Source: Epinephelus fuscoguttatus
Taxonomy: Eukaryota; Chordata; Actinopteri; Perciformes; Serranidae
Assembly: GCF_011397635.1 (NCBI RefSeq)
Contig: NC_064756.1
Coordinates: forward strand, 37,708,133 to 37,772,132
Direction: 5' to 3'
Length of the DNA stretch: 64,000 nucleotides
A program made the translations under genes and the position numbers. Shown one piece after another: positions 9,984-21,644 of this stretch. The notes under the pieces were generated by a model. It did not search any database, was not told the origin of the DNA, and saw only the letters and a list, made by a program, of their open reading frames with translations. Position 1 is the first letter of the stretch. Every line of letters begins with the position of its first letter.

Positions 9984-12900
9984 ATGATAAAAACCCCCAC
10001 TTTGTCAATGTCACACCTAAACTTGGTTTCCTGGAACGTACATGGCATCCGCTCACAGGCGAAGAAAATTAAAGTGATGGACTTTGTCACAAAATTGAAA
10101 ACAGATATTTTTCTCCTACAAGAAACCCACTTGCTAAAGTCAGAAGAAAAATCTCTTAAAGATCCAAATTTTAATCAATTTTTTTCATCCTGCTATAACA
10201 ACAGACAAAGAGGTGTCTCTATCATGGTTCACAAGAGACTACCATTTACTTTAAACAGCACGGTAACAGACCCAGAAGGCCGCTACATCATTATTCAGGC
10301 AACAATCTTTAACAAATTATATACAATCGTTAATCTGTATGCCCCTAATAATGATGATCCAGCCTTCTTTCACACAATCTTCTCTCTACTATCTAACCTG
10401 TCAGACAGCTCGACAACTATAATTGGAGGAGACTTTAACACAGTCCTAAATGGTTCATTAGACTGATCTAGTAACTCAGTACACACAAAGCAATCACAAT
10501 CGGCTAAGGTAATACAGGAATATATGGATGATTTTGGGCTTGGCGATGGCTGGAGACTCAAATACCCATCGAAGAGGGAATATACTTTCTTCTCTCCTGT
10601 GCATCGCTCATTTTTAAGAATTGACTTTTTTCTCTTAAATAACTCCATTTCACAAAAAATTACCACAAAAATACACCCGATCATTTTCAGCGACCATGCA
10701 CCAATATCACTCAAGCTGCAAATAGAAACCACCCATAAACGGCCCCCAACATGGCGCTTTAATATCTCTTTACTTAAAGACCCAGACTTTGACAAAATGG
10801 TGAGACGGGAGTGGGCAAACTTCCTTGAAGACAATGACTCTCCAAATTTATCTCCATCTTTAATATGGGAAACTGGGAAGGCAGTAATCAGAGGAAAAAT
10901 TATATCATACTCCTCCTACAAGGAGAAACAGGAATTGCAAGCAGAAAAAAACATTGAGGAAAAAATTAAACAACTAACACAGGAATATGCAAACAATCCA
11001 AGTGATCAAGTATGGACCCAATTACAGTGTACAAAATCGCAACTGGACAATATTCTATCAAAGAAAACTGAATTTATCATACAGCAACTAAGATATAATG
11101 ATTTTGAACACAGTAACAAATCAGGAAAATTTTTGGCTAATCAGCTCCAACGCAATAAAGAAAAATCTCTGATACCAACAATCCAGGGGCTGTCCGGAAA
11201 TTACACACAATCTCCTCAGGAGATCAATCAGATTTTCTATTCTTTCTACCATAACTTATATTCAACAGTAAACAATCCAAACCCAGAAGATATTCAGGCT
11301 TTTCTCGATAACCTAAATTTACCTCAGTTATCCACGGAACACAGAAATATGTTGGACGCCCCCCTGACTATTAATGACCTGCAGAGTGCATTAGACAAAA
11401 TGCCAACAGGTAAGGCTCCAGGTCCAGACGGCTTTCCTGCCGAATTTATAAAACATTTCTGGACAATATTAGCACCACTTTTCATCAGGACAGTGACAGA
11501 GATCAAAAAGAACGGAGGTATAAGACCTCACATGAATACAGCAGCAATCAAATTATTACTAAAGCCAGACAAAGACCCCACACTTCCTTCTAGCTACCGT
11601 CCTCTATCACTAATCAACAGTGATATCAAAATTATCTCAAAGGCACTTGCTTCTAGACTGGAGAAAATAATCGCATCAATAATTCATAATGATCAAACGG
11701 GCTTCATTAATGGCAGACACTCAAGTAATAATGTCAGAAGAGTTCTTAATCTGATAAGTAAAGTACAACACATTAATACAAAAGCAATTATTCTGTCACT
11801 TGATGCAGAAAAAGCCTTCGACAAGGTCAACTGGTCCTTCCTATTTGCCACCCTGAGTGGATTTGGCTTTGGAGAGTCATTTATCCAGTGGGTATCAGCC
11901 TTATATAATTCCCCTAAGGCCACAGTCACCACCAACGGGATCACATCTAAAAGCTTCATTTTGCAGAGAGGAACCAGACAAGGGTGCCCACTCTCACCTC
12001 TACTGTTTGCAATATTCATCGAACCATTGGCCATGGCAGTCCGTCAGAACAGCAAGATCACAGGTATCCATTCCGCCAATTCAGAGCATAAAATTAATTT
12101 ATATGCAGACATTTTACTTTATCTACAAGAACCGAAATTGTCTTTACATGAAGTATTTAATCTCATAACAAATTTTTCTAAACTTTCGGACTACTACATC
12201 AACTGGTCCAAATCGACAATACTGCCAATAACGGAGAACTCTTGGAATCCTGCAGACCAAAAATGTTCTCTCCCTGTGGGCAACATAAGATATCTTGGCA
12301 TAAATATTTCACCCAAACTATCAGACCTGGTCCACCTGAACTTTAGCCCTCTGCTAGATAAGATCTGTGGTGACCTGAAGCGCTGGAATAATCTTCCCAT
12401 CTCCCTCCTGGGACGAATAGCCAGTTAAAATGAAAATTCTACCCCAAATTAACTATTTTTTTTCCATGATTCCCTTCACACCCACATCGAAATGGTTCCT
12501 GTCATTAGATTCTGCAATTATAAAATTCTACTCAAAGAACAAAACAGCAAAAATTAGCCTAAGCACCCTTCAGAAAAACAAATTGGAAGGGGGACTGGAC
12601 GCTCCTAACTTTAAACTTTACTATTTAGCGAACCAGCTACAATACCTATTGAAATGGCTATATCCTAACGAAGACTACAACTCCTGGCTCGAACTAGAAC
12701 AGGCGGACTGCAACAATATAAAACTCTCTGACCTCCGGTTTATCACCACTACACTCAGACGTCATAACTGTTTTAAGAACCCAATGATTGCTTCCACCTT
12801 ATCAGCCTGGTGGAAAACACTAGAAATCACAAACTCTCTGATAGAACCTTGCTTGCTCTCTCCAATTTGGCACAACCCGGATTTTGAAATTAACAAAAGA

Positions 12901-13773
12901 CCTCTCCATTTTAGCACATGGGAGATGAAGGGAGTAATTCATCTCCATCACCTTTTCCAAGACAATATTCTTATTAAATACACAAAATTATTTCAAACTT
13001 TTGAAATAAGAAATGGAAATTTTCTACAATATTTACAATTGATAAAAACAATCAAGAGGAGAATTCCAGCGCCTCAGGACACTTTGCAGCCACCAGAATT
13101 TGTCAAACATATTACAAAGCTTTCTCCGAGTAATAAGAAGAACCTTTCTAAGATTTATAAACTACTGTCAAAGACCAGTTCTATACATTTACCAATTTTA
13201 AAATGGGAAAAAGAGCTGGGTGTATCACCGGACCCTGACTTCTGGACTCAGATATGCAAAAATACATTTAAGATGACAAGACACACTAATATACAACTTA
13301 TCCAATTTAAAGTACTCCACAGAACACACATCACCCAACAAAAGATGAATAGAATGGGCTTTAGTCAATCTGACACATGCACTCAGTGTACTCAGAACAC
13401 TGCTGACACCTACTTTCATGCACTCTGGTTATGTTCACCCATCCAGCACTTTTGGTCAACAGTCACTCAAAAACTCTCCTCCATTTTGAACTGCAGGATC
13501 CCATTATCTCCCAACCTGTGCTTAATTGGTGACCTGATGACAATTGACCTCCCGAACAGCCACTGCAACTCTCTTCTTGTAGCTCTCGCCATCGCCAAGA
13601 AAACAATCCTAGTCAATTGGAAAGATAAACAGACCCTCAACATCAACCACTGGCTGTATCTCCTTGTAGAACATATTTTGCTGGAGAAAATATCTGCTGG
13701 CCACAGAAACCAATTAACATACTTTACAGAAAAATGGTCACCATTTATTCACTCACTAAACGTGTCTGTATAG
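9984..13773 (+). pseudogene. LINE ORF2: endonuclease-reverse transcriptase, broken
   Basis: The AP-endonuclease domain shows SWNVHGIR, LLQETHL, VNLYAPN, GGDFN and, after a TGA at 10464-10466 in the same frame, FSDHAP. The RT domain has GKAPGPDGFPAEF, YRPLSLIN, SLDAEKAFDKVNW and RQGCPLSPLLF. The catalytic motif, normally F/YADD, reads YAD-ILLY at 12102-12119, with one Asp codon missing. A deletion near 12422 shifts the frame and the rest continues from 12430 to 13773, ending with a Cys/His motif CTQCTQ...HALWLC near 13376-13430. The endonuclease plus C-terminal Cys/His motif and the coiled-coil ORF1 fit the L1/Tx1 group. The copy is dead from the stop, the frameshift and the lost Asp. Confidence 0.9.
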
Positions 13774-13927
13774 TGCCACTCAGCCTGTGAGCATATGCCA
13801 TCTGTACATATAAATATTACAACTCAAGAAAGACTGTTGTGTAATATGTAACGGGTTTCTGTTAATGATGTAACCCCTAATCCCTCTATCTCTCTCACCC
13901 CAATGTACCACAGCGGTTCATCAGAAC

Positions 13928-14920
13928 TCAAGGTCTTAAGCATGTGTTAGGTGCACCTTCTTCCCTTTGAATCCGGGCCTGCTCCCTGGCTCTGTGGGGG
14001 ATCGCGGGACCGGGCGGTTTCCCCTGAGGGCGGGTGCGTCTGGACTGCTCACCCTGTGTGCCTGGGGGGGGGTGGGGTCTCCTCGTGCTCCCTGGGCCTG
14101 GGGCGGCGTGGCCGGCTCCCCTGGGGGACTGTTTCCCCCTTCGCTCCGCTCCCGCCCTTCCCCCTCCCTCCTCCCTCCCCCCTCTCCCTGTCCCTCCCTG
14201 CTCGGCCTCGGGCGAGCCTGGGTCCTCCCCCGGGCTGGGGGGCCTGGTGTGGGGGCTGGGGGCTGCCCGCGGGGGGTGTTCTGGTGCTGCGCAGTGTGGG
14301 CCTGCCCGTTTGTGTGCGGCCGGCGGTGGGGGGCGGGTCGGATGGGCTGGGGGTCCGGCTTTGGGTCTGTGGCGGTCTGGGGGGGTACTGGCGGGGTTGA
14401 GGGTTGGCCTGTGCTCCTGCGCGTCGGGGTTCGGGGGGGCTGGGTGGGACCCGTCGTCCGTGCACCCTGGTGGCGCGCCTCGTCCTTCTGCTGGGGGTCG
14501 ATTTGCTGCGGGTGGTGTGGCCCAGGTCGGGACCATTGCGGGGGCCTGACGCTGCAGTTGCTTGTGGGGCGGGGTTGGGTGGGGGCCCATTGGGTTTCCT
14601 TGGGGCCCGCCTTGCCCACTGTCCATGGGCGCTGGGGGCCTCGCAGCGCCGGGGTCTGGTTGGCGCCACCTTCTAGCCCCTCCCATCCGGGCGGTCCGCG
14701 TCGGGTGGTGGGTGGGTGGGCCCTCCTGCCCCGCCTGTCTGGGGCGTGTCTCTGGCTCTCTGGGGGTGCCGGCCATTGCCGCCCCGGGTCCCTGGGCCTG
14801 CGTGGTGTCCTGCGGCCTCTGCGGCTCCCTGGTCTTGGGGTCTGGGCGCTCCTGCGGTCTTGGGGTGCCATACCGCCCCCTTTCCCCCGCAGGGCTGGCC
14901 CTGGACCCTGGTGATGGTTT
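13928..14920. other. Extremely GC-rich tract downstream of LINE ORF2
   Basis: About 1 kb of G- and C-run-rich DNA, by eye around three quarters GC, abruptly bounded by AT-rich sequence. Long open frames occur on both strands here but have proline/arginine or glycine/tryptophan low-complexity translations, as expected by chance in GC-rich DNA, so I do not call genes. Its position between ORF2 and a T-rich end suggests the LINE 3' untranslated region. Confidence 0.7.
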
Positions 14921-15662
14921 TCATAAATACATTGGGAGGGTTCAAATACACACATGCATGTTTGATACTTCAGCTCCGTGACGCATCGCAAAGAACCAAT
15001 GGGATCACTCCAAAGGGGCCCACTTGCGTCTCAAACCTACCACACCGCGCTGGCAGCTCTTCTCTACAATCAGGCTTTCCCCCTCCACCAAGACTCTCAC
15101 ATTTTTGGTGTTCAGTATAGACTTCTCTTTGTTTTTGTTTTTCAGTACAGTATAGTAGACATGTATATGTTTCTCCTCTGTTTTTTTTTGTTTGTTTGTT
15201 TATTTGTTTGTTTGTTTTTCCTCCTTCTTCTCCGCATGCACTGTCACTATACAACTCAGGACTTAAGCACCTGCCCCCTCCACCTTGTTTGTTTCCTTAC
15301 TTCCCCCTTGACACACTTTGGTGTATCACGGCCCTCTCTGACTCATATTAGGAAGTTTTTCCAATAAAGGCTGTTAGGCTAGTCTCCAGGGAGGGTGGGT
15401 GACGGTCACAACCACGCATTATGGGTATAAAATACTTGACTGCAAGATTAACAGTGCATCAGTCTTCACAAGAAGCTTACACCCTTTAGTGGCGCTAAGC
15501 TATGAAGACCAATGCAGACAAGTTGTGAAAAAAAAAGAAAAAAGAAACTGCTCTTCAGTGACAGGTGAGTGGCTCTTAGAAGAGCCGTTGTGTCCGGCAG
15601 TTCCCGGAGAGAAACACACTTCCCCTGCGTCCCATCAGTACCGCGGCTGCTTGTGAGGAGGT
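14921..15662. other. LINE 3' end and junction back to DIRS
   Basis: It holds a (TTTG)n-like T-rich run at 15181-15219 and a poly(A) signal-like AATAAA at 15364-15369, then sequence leading into the DIRS gag end at 15663. The LINE/DIRS junction is somewhere in 15370-15560; I could not place it exactly. Confidence 0.45.
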
Positions 15663-17000
15663 TCAGCCAGTGGGTTGGACCAGGTGCAGGCAGCGTGTGG
15701 CTGGAGGAGGGTCCCGAGGAGGAGGAGGTGGTGGAGGAGCGGGAGCGGACCGAGACGCAGCCACAGCACTGGCTGTGGGGCGCCTCTGTCTGGGACGTGT
15801 ATCCCAGCGATCACGCCCGGAGCCTTGAGATCGCTGAGGGCGCGGCGCTGCTCTGCTCCACGAGGTGTGTCTCCACACTCTGTCCGCTTCCTCAGACGCA
15901 TTCTGCAGGTGGGTGGTGGCGCTCTGGAGGAGCGGCCTAAACAGCCCATCAGAGCTGATGGGGCCGCCCAGCAGCTCCCCTCTGATCTGTGCCGGGAGCT
16001 GGGACATGTGAAGCCACATGTTTCGCTGCAGCATCATCTGCCACGCCATGATACGAGCCTGTGCCACCGTCGTTGCTGTGGAGAGGGTCAAAATGGCAGA
16101 CATGGCCTTCCCGATCTCTGTCGCCATCTCGGGAGGGAGTGTGCCGGGCTGTGTAGCTACAGCGGAGACAGCAGAGGAGAGCAGAGCGATGTTATTCACC
16201 GCCGCCGCCGACTGTGCAGCACACTGGTGTGCATGGTCGGTGAGGTGGGCGGTAACCTCAAGGCCAGAAGGCCACTGTGCTGAGTTTTCAGGCTTGGAAA
16301 AGGCAGCGCGGCGCAATGGTGGCCAGGAGCTCCGGCTGTGGGGGAGGCGGGGAAATGCTCCGGGCGTATAGATGTCAAGGGGTCATAGCGAATGCTGTGA
16401 ACAGGCGCAGGTGGATCGACTGGCATAGGAACACTCTTTAGATCAGCTGCCCACCTGATAATGCCTGGAAGATCCTGTAGGAACGCCTTGGTGGGAAGAT
16501 GGCCGGCAGGCTGCGGAGAGGTGGGAGATGGCTGCGCAAGCGGGGCTCCCCTCTCATCCACATCGTCGTCTATTTCCAGGTCTCCCAGCGGGGAGAGGAG
16601 AGAGCCGGGGGGGGGAGCCAGCGATGGAGGGAGCTGCATCATCGGACCCGTGCCCAGCACCGTGGACCCCTCCCGGGCCGGAGCGGTCAAAAAAATGCAC
16701 AGCTTCTTCAACCGTGAAGCTAGCACGGTCAGCCCAGCTGTCGTCTCCGTCACCATCTGGCATCAGCGCTGCGAAGGCATCCGCTCGTCTCTGTAGCTCT
16801 TCCATGGGCAGGCGAGCACAGAAGGCACACGTGGCCCGGGCGGTGAGAGCTATCCCTGCATGCTCGGGACCGAGACACGTCTCGCAGCGGGGATGGAGGT
16901 CAGTAAGCATGATGCAACCTACCTGGCAACTGGGGCACAGACGGACCGCTCCGGCGGGGCGCAAAGTCTTGCTTGAAGACATGGTTCTTCCGTACTGCAT
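15663..17000 (-). pseudogene. DIRS gag-like ORF, frameshifted
   Basis: Starting at 17000 the - strand encodes a Cys/His-rich N-terminus (CPSCQVGC, then HPRCETCLGPEH and CAFC), resembling the zinc-binding start of fish DIRS gag-like ORFs. The frame changes near 16660 to a proline-rich acidic segment (contains DLEIDDDVDERGAP), and again near 16290 to an alanine-rich helical region (QCAAQSAAAVNN through LLQSATTHL) followed by an Arg/Pro-rich tail ending at 15663. It precedes RT/RNase H in the element's transcriptional order. Gag-like assignment rests on position and composition; the two frameshifts make it a pseudogene. Confidence 0.65.
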
Positions 17001-17014
17001 GCAGACGCTGAAGA

Positions 17015-17187
17015 AAAATGTTGAGCAGATCTCTGGTCACGCAGGTATTATATACCCTGTATGCGGACCTGAGAGAGGCAACTGTGCAGGGAACAGTAGT
17101 GCGAAAGAAAATCTTCATGACTGCGCATGCGCGCGGGGATAAATCCAATAGCGACAGCTCTTAGAGGGCGAAGCCTATACGAAATAG
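17015..17187. repeat. Right DIRS inverted terminal repeat
   Basis: Reverse complement of the left terminal repeat near 2001-2175, with substitutions. It includes CCTGCGTGACCAGAGATCTG, a GTATATAAT TATA-like motif and the CGCATGCGCAGTC palindrome-like core. It lies directly upstream of the gag-like ORF on the - strand, so it probably holds the element promoter. Confidence 0.7.
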
Positions 17188-17310
17188 AACTAAACACAGA
17201 CAGTAAATGGGACTAACTGTTTTACTGCAACTTGCACTATCTCACCGGAAGTTGCACCCATAGTCATTTCTACAAGAGTGTGAAACAGAGAGTAAATTAA
17301 ATATAACTGT

Positions 17311-17315
17311 GTGTA

Positions 17316-17372
<57 letters not shown>
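17311..17372. repeat. (TG)n microsatellite
   Basis: About 30 TG dinucleotides, lightly interrupted at the left. Confidence 0.95.
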
Positions 17373-17580
17373 AAGAATATCTTTACTACCCAAGGGCCCC
17401 CTCTTCATTTTGGCCAAGCCAAGGTTCTGCCAATGGATTTTTTTCCCTAGCTTCAGGATCTTGCTGGGCGCCTTTTCTCTCTCCAGAACCTGCTGTGGAG
17501 CAGGTTAGCTGTTCAGTACAAGTTACCACGTGATTTATTCGTGTAAAAACTGAACCAGCTTAAGTGCTGACAACCCAGAG

Positions 17581-18322
17581 TTAAAGGCGCTGTATGTAAG
17601 AATGTGTCCAAAACGGTTACTGCACTCAAATTCAAAATACTGCTGCAAGTCGTGTCACCCCCCCCCACCCCCACCCCACCCCACACTACAGATTCGAGGT
17701 TGCTGGACAGTGGCACGCTGGAGACTGATTTGTTTGCCCATGTGTGGCTGGCGTGGCAGGGCCGCGTCACCGCATCCTTGAACTTCGGTTTTCCAGCAGA
17801 CTGTTCAAGCAAGTCCGGCTTCTCTGCTGCTAACGCTGCTGCCGGGATATAGCTGAGGAGGAGCCGGCTGCTAATGCTATGTACCAGGACACTGCTAATG
17901 CTGCTGCCGGGATACAGCTGAGGAGGAGCCGGCTGCTAATGCTATGTACCAGGACGCTGCTAACGCTGCTGCCAGGATACAGCTGAGGAGGAGCCGGCTG
18001 CTAATGCCATGTACTGGGACACTGCTAATGCTGCTTGCCGTGCTGCTGTAGCTCAGTCGTAACTGTAACTGATGCTGAGACTCTTCTGACTGCGTGACTG
18101 GTAGATGGTGGTGGGTGGCGCAACAGGCCAAAACACAAATTCAAAACATAAACATGATTTGCGGACTGTAAAAATGTTTTTTAAATGCGAATATTCTGGC
18201 TGTACTATTGTTTTCTGTGAGATCAGTATGTTATATAAACATTATTCCTTAGTCTCTGTGACATATTAGGAGGATTTTTCGACTATTTGCTGTAGATTTC
18301 TTACATATAGCTCCTTTAACCC
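17581..18322. mobile_element. MITE with TTAA ends and internal 65-bp repeats
   Basis: The left end reads TTAAAGGCGCTGTATGTAAG and the right end is its near reverse complement, CTTACATATAGCTCCTTTAA. If TTAA is the target duplication, this fits piggyBac- or Kolobok-type elements. It has no coding capacity that I can support. Confidence 0.7.
17825..18036. repeat. 65-bp tandem repeat, about 3 copies
   Basis: Units start with GCCGGGATATAGCTGAGG at 17841, GCCGGGATACAGCTGAGG at 17906 and GCCAGGATACAGCTGAGG at 17971, an exact 65-bp period. Copies are over 90 percent alike by eye. The array lies within the TTAA-type MITE. Confidence 0.95.
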
Positions 18323-18885
18323 TAAAGTTACCTCACTAACGGCAAAACCTGCTTTGTAGTACAGGCCTCCAGTCAAACCAGCAGATGGTGGCATACTTTC
18401 CAGAGTGGGATTGCTGTCAGTGAGGAATAGAAGGAAAACTTTTGCATAACAAGAGCATCACAGCTCCCTGACAACCTTTTTGTGGTAGTCAGAGCAGCAG
18501 GCAGGTCTGATGTGGCGTTGCAGCAGAATGCTGTCTGTATGGACACTGCTATGCCAGCATTTGGATTTTTTTTTTCTTCTTCTTTTTTTTTGCATTCTAG
18601 TGTACACAGATATTTTGTAACGAAAGTCGTGTGGACAAAATTATTATTTTAAAATGGAGCGGAAAAATATCAATTAAAAAAATATATGCCTACGTATAGA
18701 CAGGGCCTTAACAATACACACTTTTAAACGTAGGTGTTGGCAAGGTAACGTTAGACACACCAACGAGGAGAGCGAGTGTAACGTTACAACCAAGACAGTC
18801 AAACGCAACCCTGGAGTTCAAACGGGAGTCAGTGATGACTTATGAGTTTTAGAATAAGGCTACAGTGCTAACGATATAGATAGGG
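18323..18885. other. Intergenic DNA, no gene seen
   Basis: No convincing reading frame or repeat boundary was found. It contains a T/TTC run around 18568-18592. Confidence 0.4.
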
Positions 18886-18888
18886 GAA

Positions 18889-19234
18889 CTGCCCATTGGT
18901 CCGACATCCCATTGTTCCGACCATATTAAACCCATTGTTCCGAAGTCCGTTCCGAAATCATCATGATGCCCTGTGGTTAAGGTCTGGTTAGGTTTAGGCA
19001 CAAAAACCACTTGGTTAAGGTTAGGAAAAGATCATGGTGTGGGTTAAAATTAAAAAGAAAGTGACAAACACATAAGCTGTGAGCCTGCTTCGCCTCGAGC
19101 CTTTCCCAGCTGACCCAGAGCCAGTCGCGGCACACTATCAAGGTAGAAATACGCCCACCGGGAGCCGTTCAGCACCGTGGACCGTCGGAGTAATGGGATG
19201 TCGGACCAATGGGCTGTCGGACCAATGACATGGA
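18889..19234. mobile_element. MITE with ATTGGTCCGAC ends, copy 1
   Basis: The left end carries CCCATTGGTCCGACATCCCA and variants of ATTGTTCCGA; the right end carries the inverse, GTCGGACCAATGGGCTGTCG. The middle is almost identical to 39300-39560, for example GCCCTGTGGTTAAGGTCTGG and GGAGCCGTTCAGCACCGTGGA. The subterminal unit GGTCCGACATCCCATT is repeated in several variants at both ends. Confidence 0.8.
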
Positions 19235-20380
19235 CCCATAGATAGTAGTGTTAACGTTACTAGTAAGTGGAAACGCACAAGGAAGATAACGTTAATGTTT
19301 CAGAGGCTACGCTACAGTAGGCTAACGTTAGCCATTAGCAACTGGATGCTGTGTTTTCATATAACATTATAGCATATGTTACATTGGAGGTGAGGAGAGA
19401 TGTTACGGGAACGGTTATGTTAAGTTGGAGGCCTCCACGTGGGGAAGACAGACAGGACGCTCGGCCAATCATTGCATCATTGCGGTCGGAGTTTTCTTGG
19501 AACCATATGAGAATGGTATAATTTTGGAATTCACTTACATTTTAGTGTGCCATCAGCTTATTCATAGCATTTTAACCTAAACAAAGAAAGTGTTGCTATA
19601 AATAAAAATTTTATGCTTACCTTTCTTTCTTTCTTGTGCTGATGGCAGCCATTTTGAAAAGACAGGAAACGGAAAGATTATTATCTCAGTGGTTTATGGC
19701 TGAGGTAACTGTCTTATGACAGTTTTACAGCTGATTAGTTGACTTATTGTCCTTTTACCAAATCTTCTTCTGTAAATGAAACTACATTTATTACAAAGTT
19801 GTACCAGTGTGGCCGGTGTTTAGGAGGCGTCCATGAAAAGCTTCTTGATAGCCAATGAACTCAAAAGGAGTGAGAGATTCATCTGGTTTCATTCTCCTTG
19901 TAACAATGTTAACTAGAGACTGACGTCTGCCACTGCATTGCTATGAAACCACTTCCCATACCGCTAGACCTGCAGGAGGGTGAAAAAGGTAACTTTACTA
20001 CTGTATGTTTTCTTCTTTTGTTTAAAAATATTATGGTCAGCAGCTTATCTTGAGGTGTACCTGTGCAGGCGTGACTGCATGTAACTAGGGACTGGTAACA
20101 CCAATCTACAAGAACAGGTTTGAAATAAGTCATAATTGAAAATAAAAACGGCAAGAACAAATCCAAACCTGCAGCTGCAGAATACTCTGTAGAGCAAACT
20201 AAGCGAAAATATGTATTTGAAATTTCTCATTTGTAAATAAAAAGCCCAAACATCAGTATCTCATATCATGTAACTTATTAACAAACAAAATGCTACCAAA
20301 AAAGCCTCTGCACAGTGAATACATTTTTAAAATACTGAATTAATTCATTTGTTTTTCTTTCTTAGACAACATACCTGCCC
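19235..20380. other. Intergenic DNA, no gene seen
   Basis: AT-rich sequence with scattered ACGTTA motifs at 19250-19330. I found no gene or element with definable ends. Confidence 0.4.
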
Positions 20381-20383
20381 CTG

Positions 20384-20766
20384 AGACAATCGTCATGGAA
20401 GATGCAAACAAAAATAAAACAGGTGCAAGCAACATTGTGACTGTACTGTAGCTGTCAGAGTGTGCCTGAATAAAATTGAGGGTTGTGAAGGATGATGCCA
20501 GGACAGAGTTCAACCAGCCTCTTATAAGACAGATAGACCCACCGATCAATCCCGCCCACATGGCATGCTTTAGTTTTTATGACTCCTGATCTCTCTATGA
20601 CCGCTGATACACAGCAAACACTGAAGAAGACGGATATCCATACGATAGTGAATGGACCCTTATTCACAGGGGTTTGGCCTGAAAACTCACAGCTTGAATG
20701 ATGAAGTTGACAGAAAAATCTCCACCTGATCAGATACAGTATGGTGAACTTATTTAGGTGCAACAT
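20384..20766 (-). pseudogene. Possible exon(s) of an unidentified membrane protein
   Basis: The - strand encodes hydrophobic segments: GPFTIVWISVFFSVCCVSAV, GLIGGSICLIRGWLN and TMLLAPVLFLFASSM. These look like three transmembrane helices. The frame changes near 20570, and SGAG is followed by GTATGT, a good splice donor. It could be the remains of a small tetraspan-type host gene or an exon whose partners lie elsewhere. I do not recognise the family. Confidence 0.35.
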
Positions 20767-20778
20767 GGATTTTCTTTA

Positions 20779-21068
20779 CTTAAAGGAATACTTCACCCAA
20801 AACAAAATGCATGTGATTGGGAAGTACTGAGTGTACGACTGGATAAATGAGACTTGGATTGTACTGCACGAGTTGTCAGAGATTTTATAGGTGGATGTTT
20901 TGATATAGTTTTGCTTTTGTTAAACACAGTCCCCAGTCAATCATTAAATCAATATGTTTTCCTTGGAGCCATGTGAGAAAAATAGTTTTCCTTATGAAAT
21001 CAAGGTAACACTGCATGACTTATAGATCTGCAAAACGTCATTTTGTGGGTAAACTATTTCTTTGATGT
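20779..21068. mobile_element. MITE with TTAAAGGAATACTTCACCC end
   Basis: The left end TTAAAGGAATACTTCACCC and the right end TTTTGTGGGTAAACTATTTC are imperfect inverted repeats. This kind of 'TTAAAGGAATA(C/G)TTCACCC' end is abundant in fish genomes. No coding sequence. Confidence 0.6.
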
Positions 21069-21589
21069 TTTCTAGCAGTTAAAGTTATCAGTAAATGACA
21101 GATGGTGATTCATCTTAAATTACTTGTTATTGCTACTCCTTGTACAAGTAATACTGTCAGGCCACATGCACTGCTGTTTTTGGTATTGCTATTTTTACTT
21201 TTTGATATCTATTTGTGCTAAATTTTATATAGCCATTTAACTTGCAATGTGTTCTGTCTGTATTTCTATATCATTAATGATATTATTTTAGTGTAGCACA
21301 AATATTAGCACTTATATGACGGCATACAGTAGAACATTTTCACTAATATGACACATATATATACATCATATTCCTCAGTGTAATGACCTGTTTCATAAGA
21401 TCTGCATGCTTAAATTAGTCCCTTTAATATCTATGTACAGAGCCTAACCAGCTGAGGAACTCACTATCAGATTATTTTAAGAAAAAAATTGCCTTTCCCA
21501 CTTAAATCTTTATGTTAAGTGAAGACAGTAATTGGTATCTGATATAAAGTGGATGCAGTTTCAACATTAAAAAACTATATATATAATTA

Positions 21590-21644
<55 letters not shown>

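Larger units (their letters stand above)
7020..15395 (+). mobile_element. L1/Tx1-like LINE inserted within the DIRS element
   Basis: ORF1 (coiled coil plus RNA-binding domain, about 7304-7933) is followed on the same strand by ORF2 (endonuclease, RT, C-terminal Cys/His motif, 9984-13773). Next come a GC-rich 3' untranslated tract (13.93-14.92 kb), a T-rich stretch at 15181-15219 and AATAAA at 15364. The LINE lies between the gag and RT genes of the DIRS element, so it inserted later. It is itself interrupted by a Tc1 element, a small MITE and microsatellites. The 5' and 3' limits are approximate. Confidence 0.65.
1972..17187 (-). mobile_element. DIRS-type tyrosine-recombinase retrotransposon, split by nested insertions
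   Basis: On the - strand the order is gag-like ORF (17000-15663), reverse transcriptase/RNase H (about 5900-3891) and tyrosine recombinase (4029-2875), the layout of DIRS elements. The ends are inverted repeats: roughly 2001-2175 reads almost the same as the reverse complement of 17015-17185, including CGCATGCGCAGTC and the TAAGAGCTGTCGCTATTGG motif. About 10 kb between gag and RT is occupied by other elements (an LTR, then an L1-like LINE holding a Tc1). All DIRS genes carry frameshifts or stops, so the copy is dead. The exact outer limits and insertion breakpoints are estimates. Confidence 0.75.

Noticed and set aside
13928..14991. Long open frames on both strands in the GC-rich tract (up to about 350 codons)
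   Set aside because: Translations are low-complexity Pro/Arg/Gly/Trp sequences with no motifs, on both strands and in several frames at once, as expected when stop codons are rare in GC-rich DNA.
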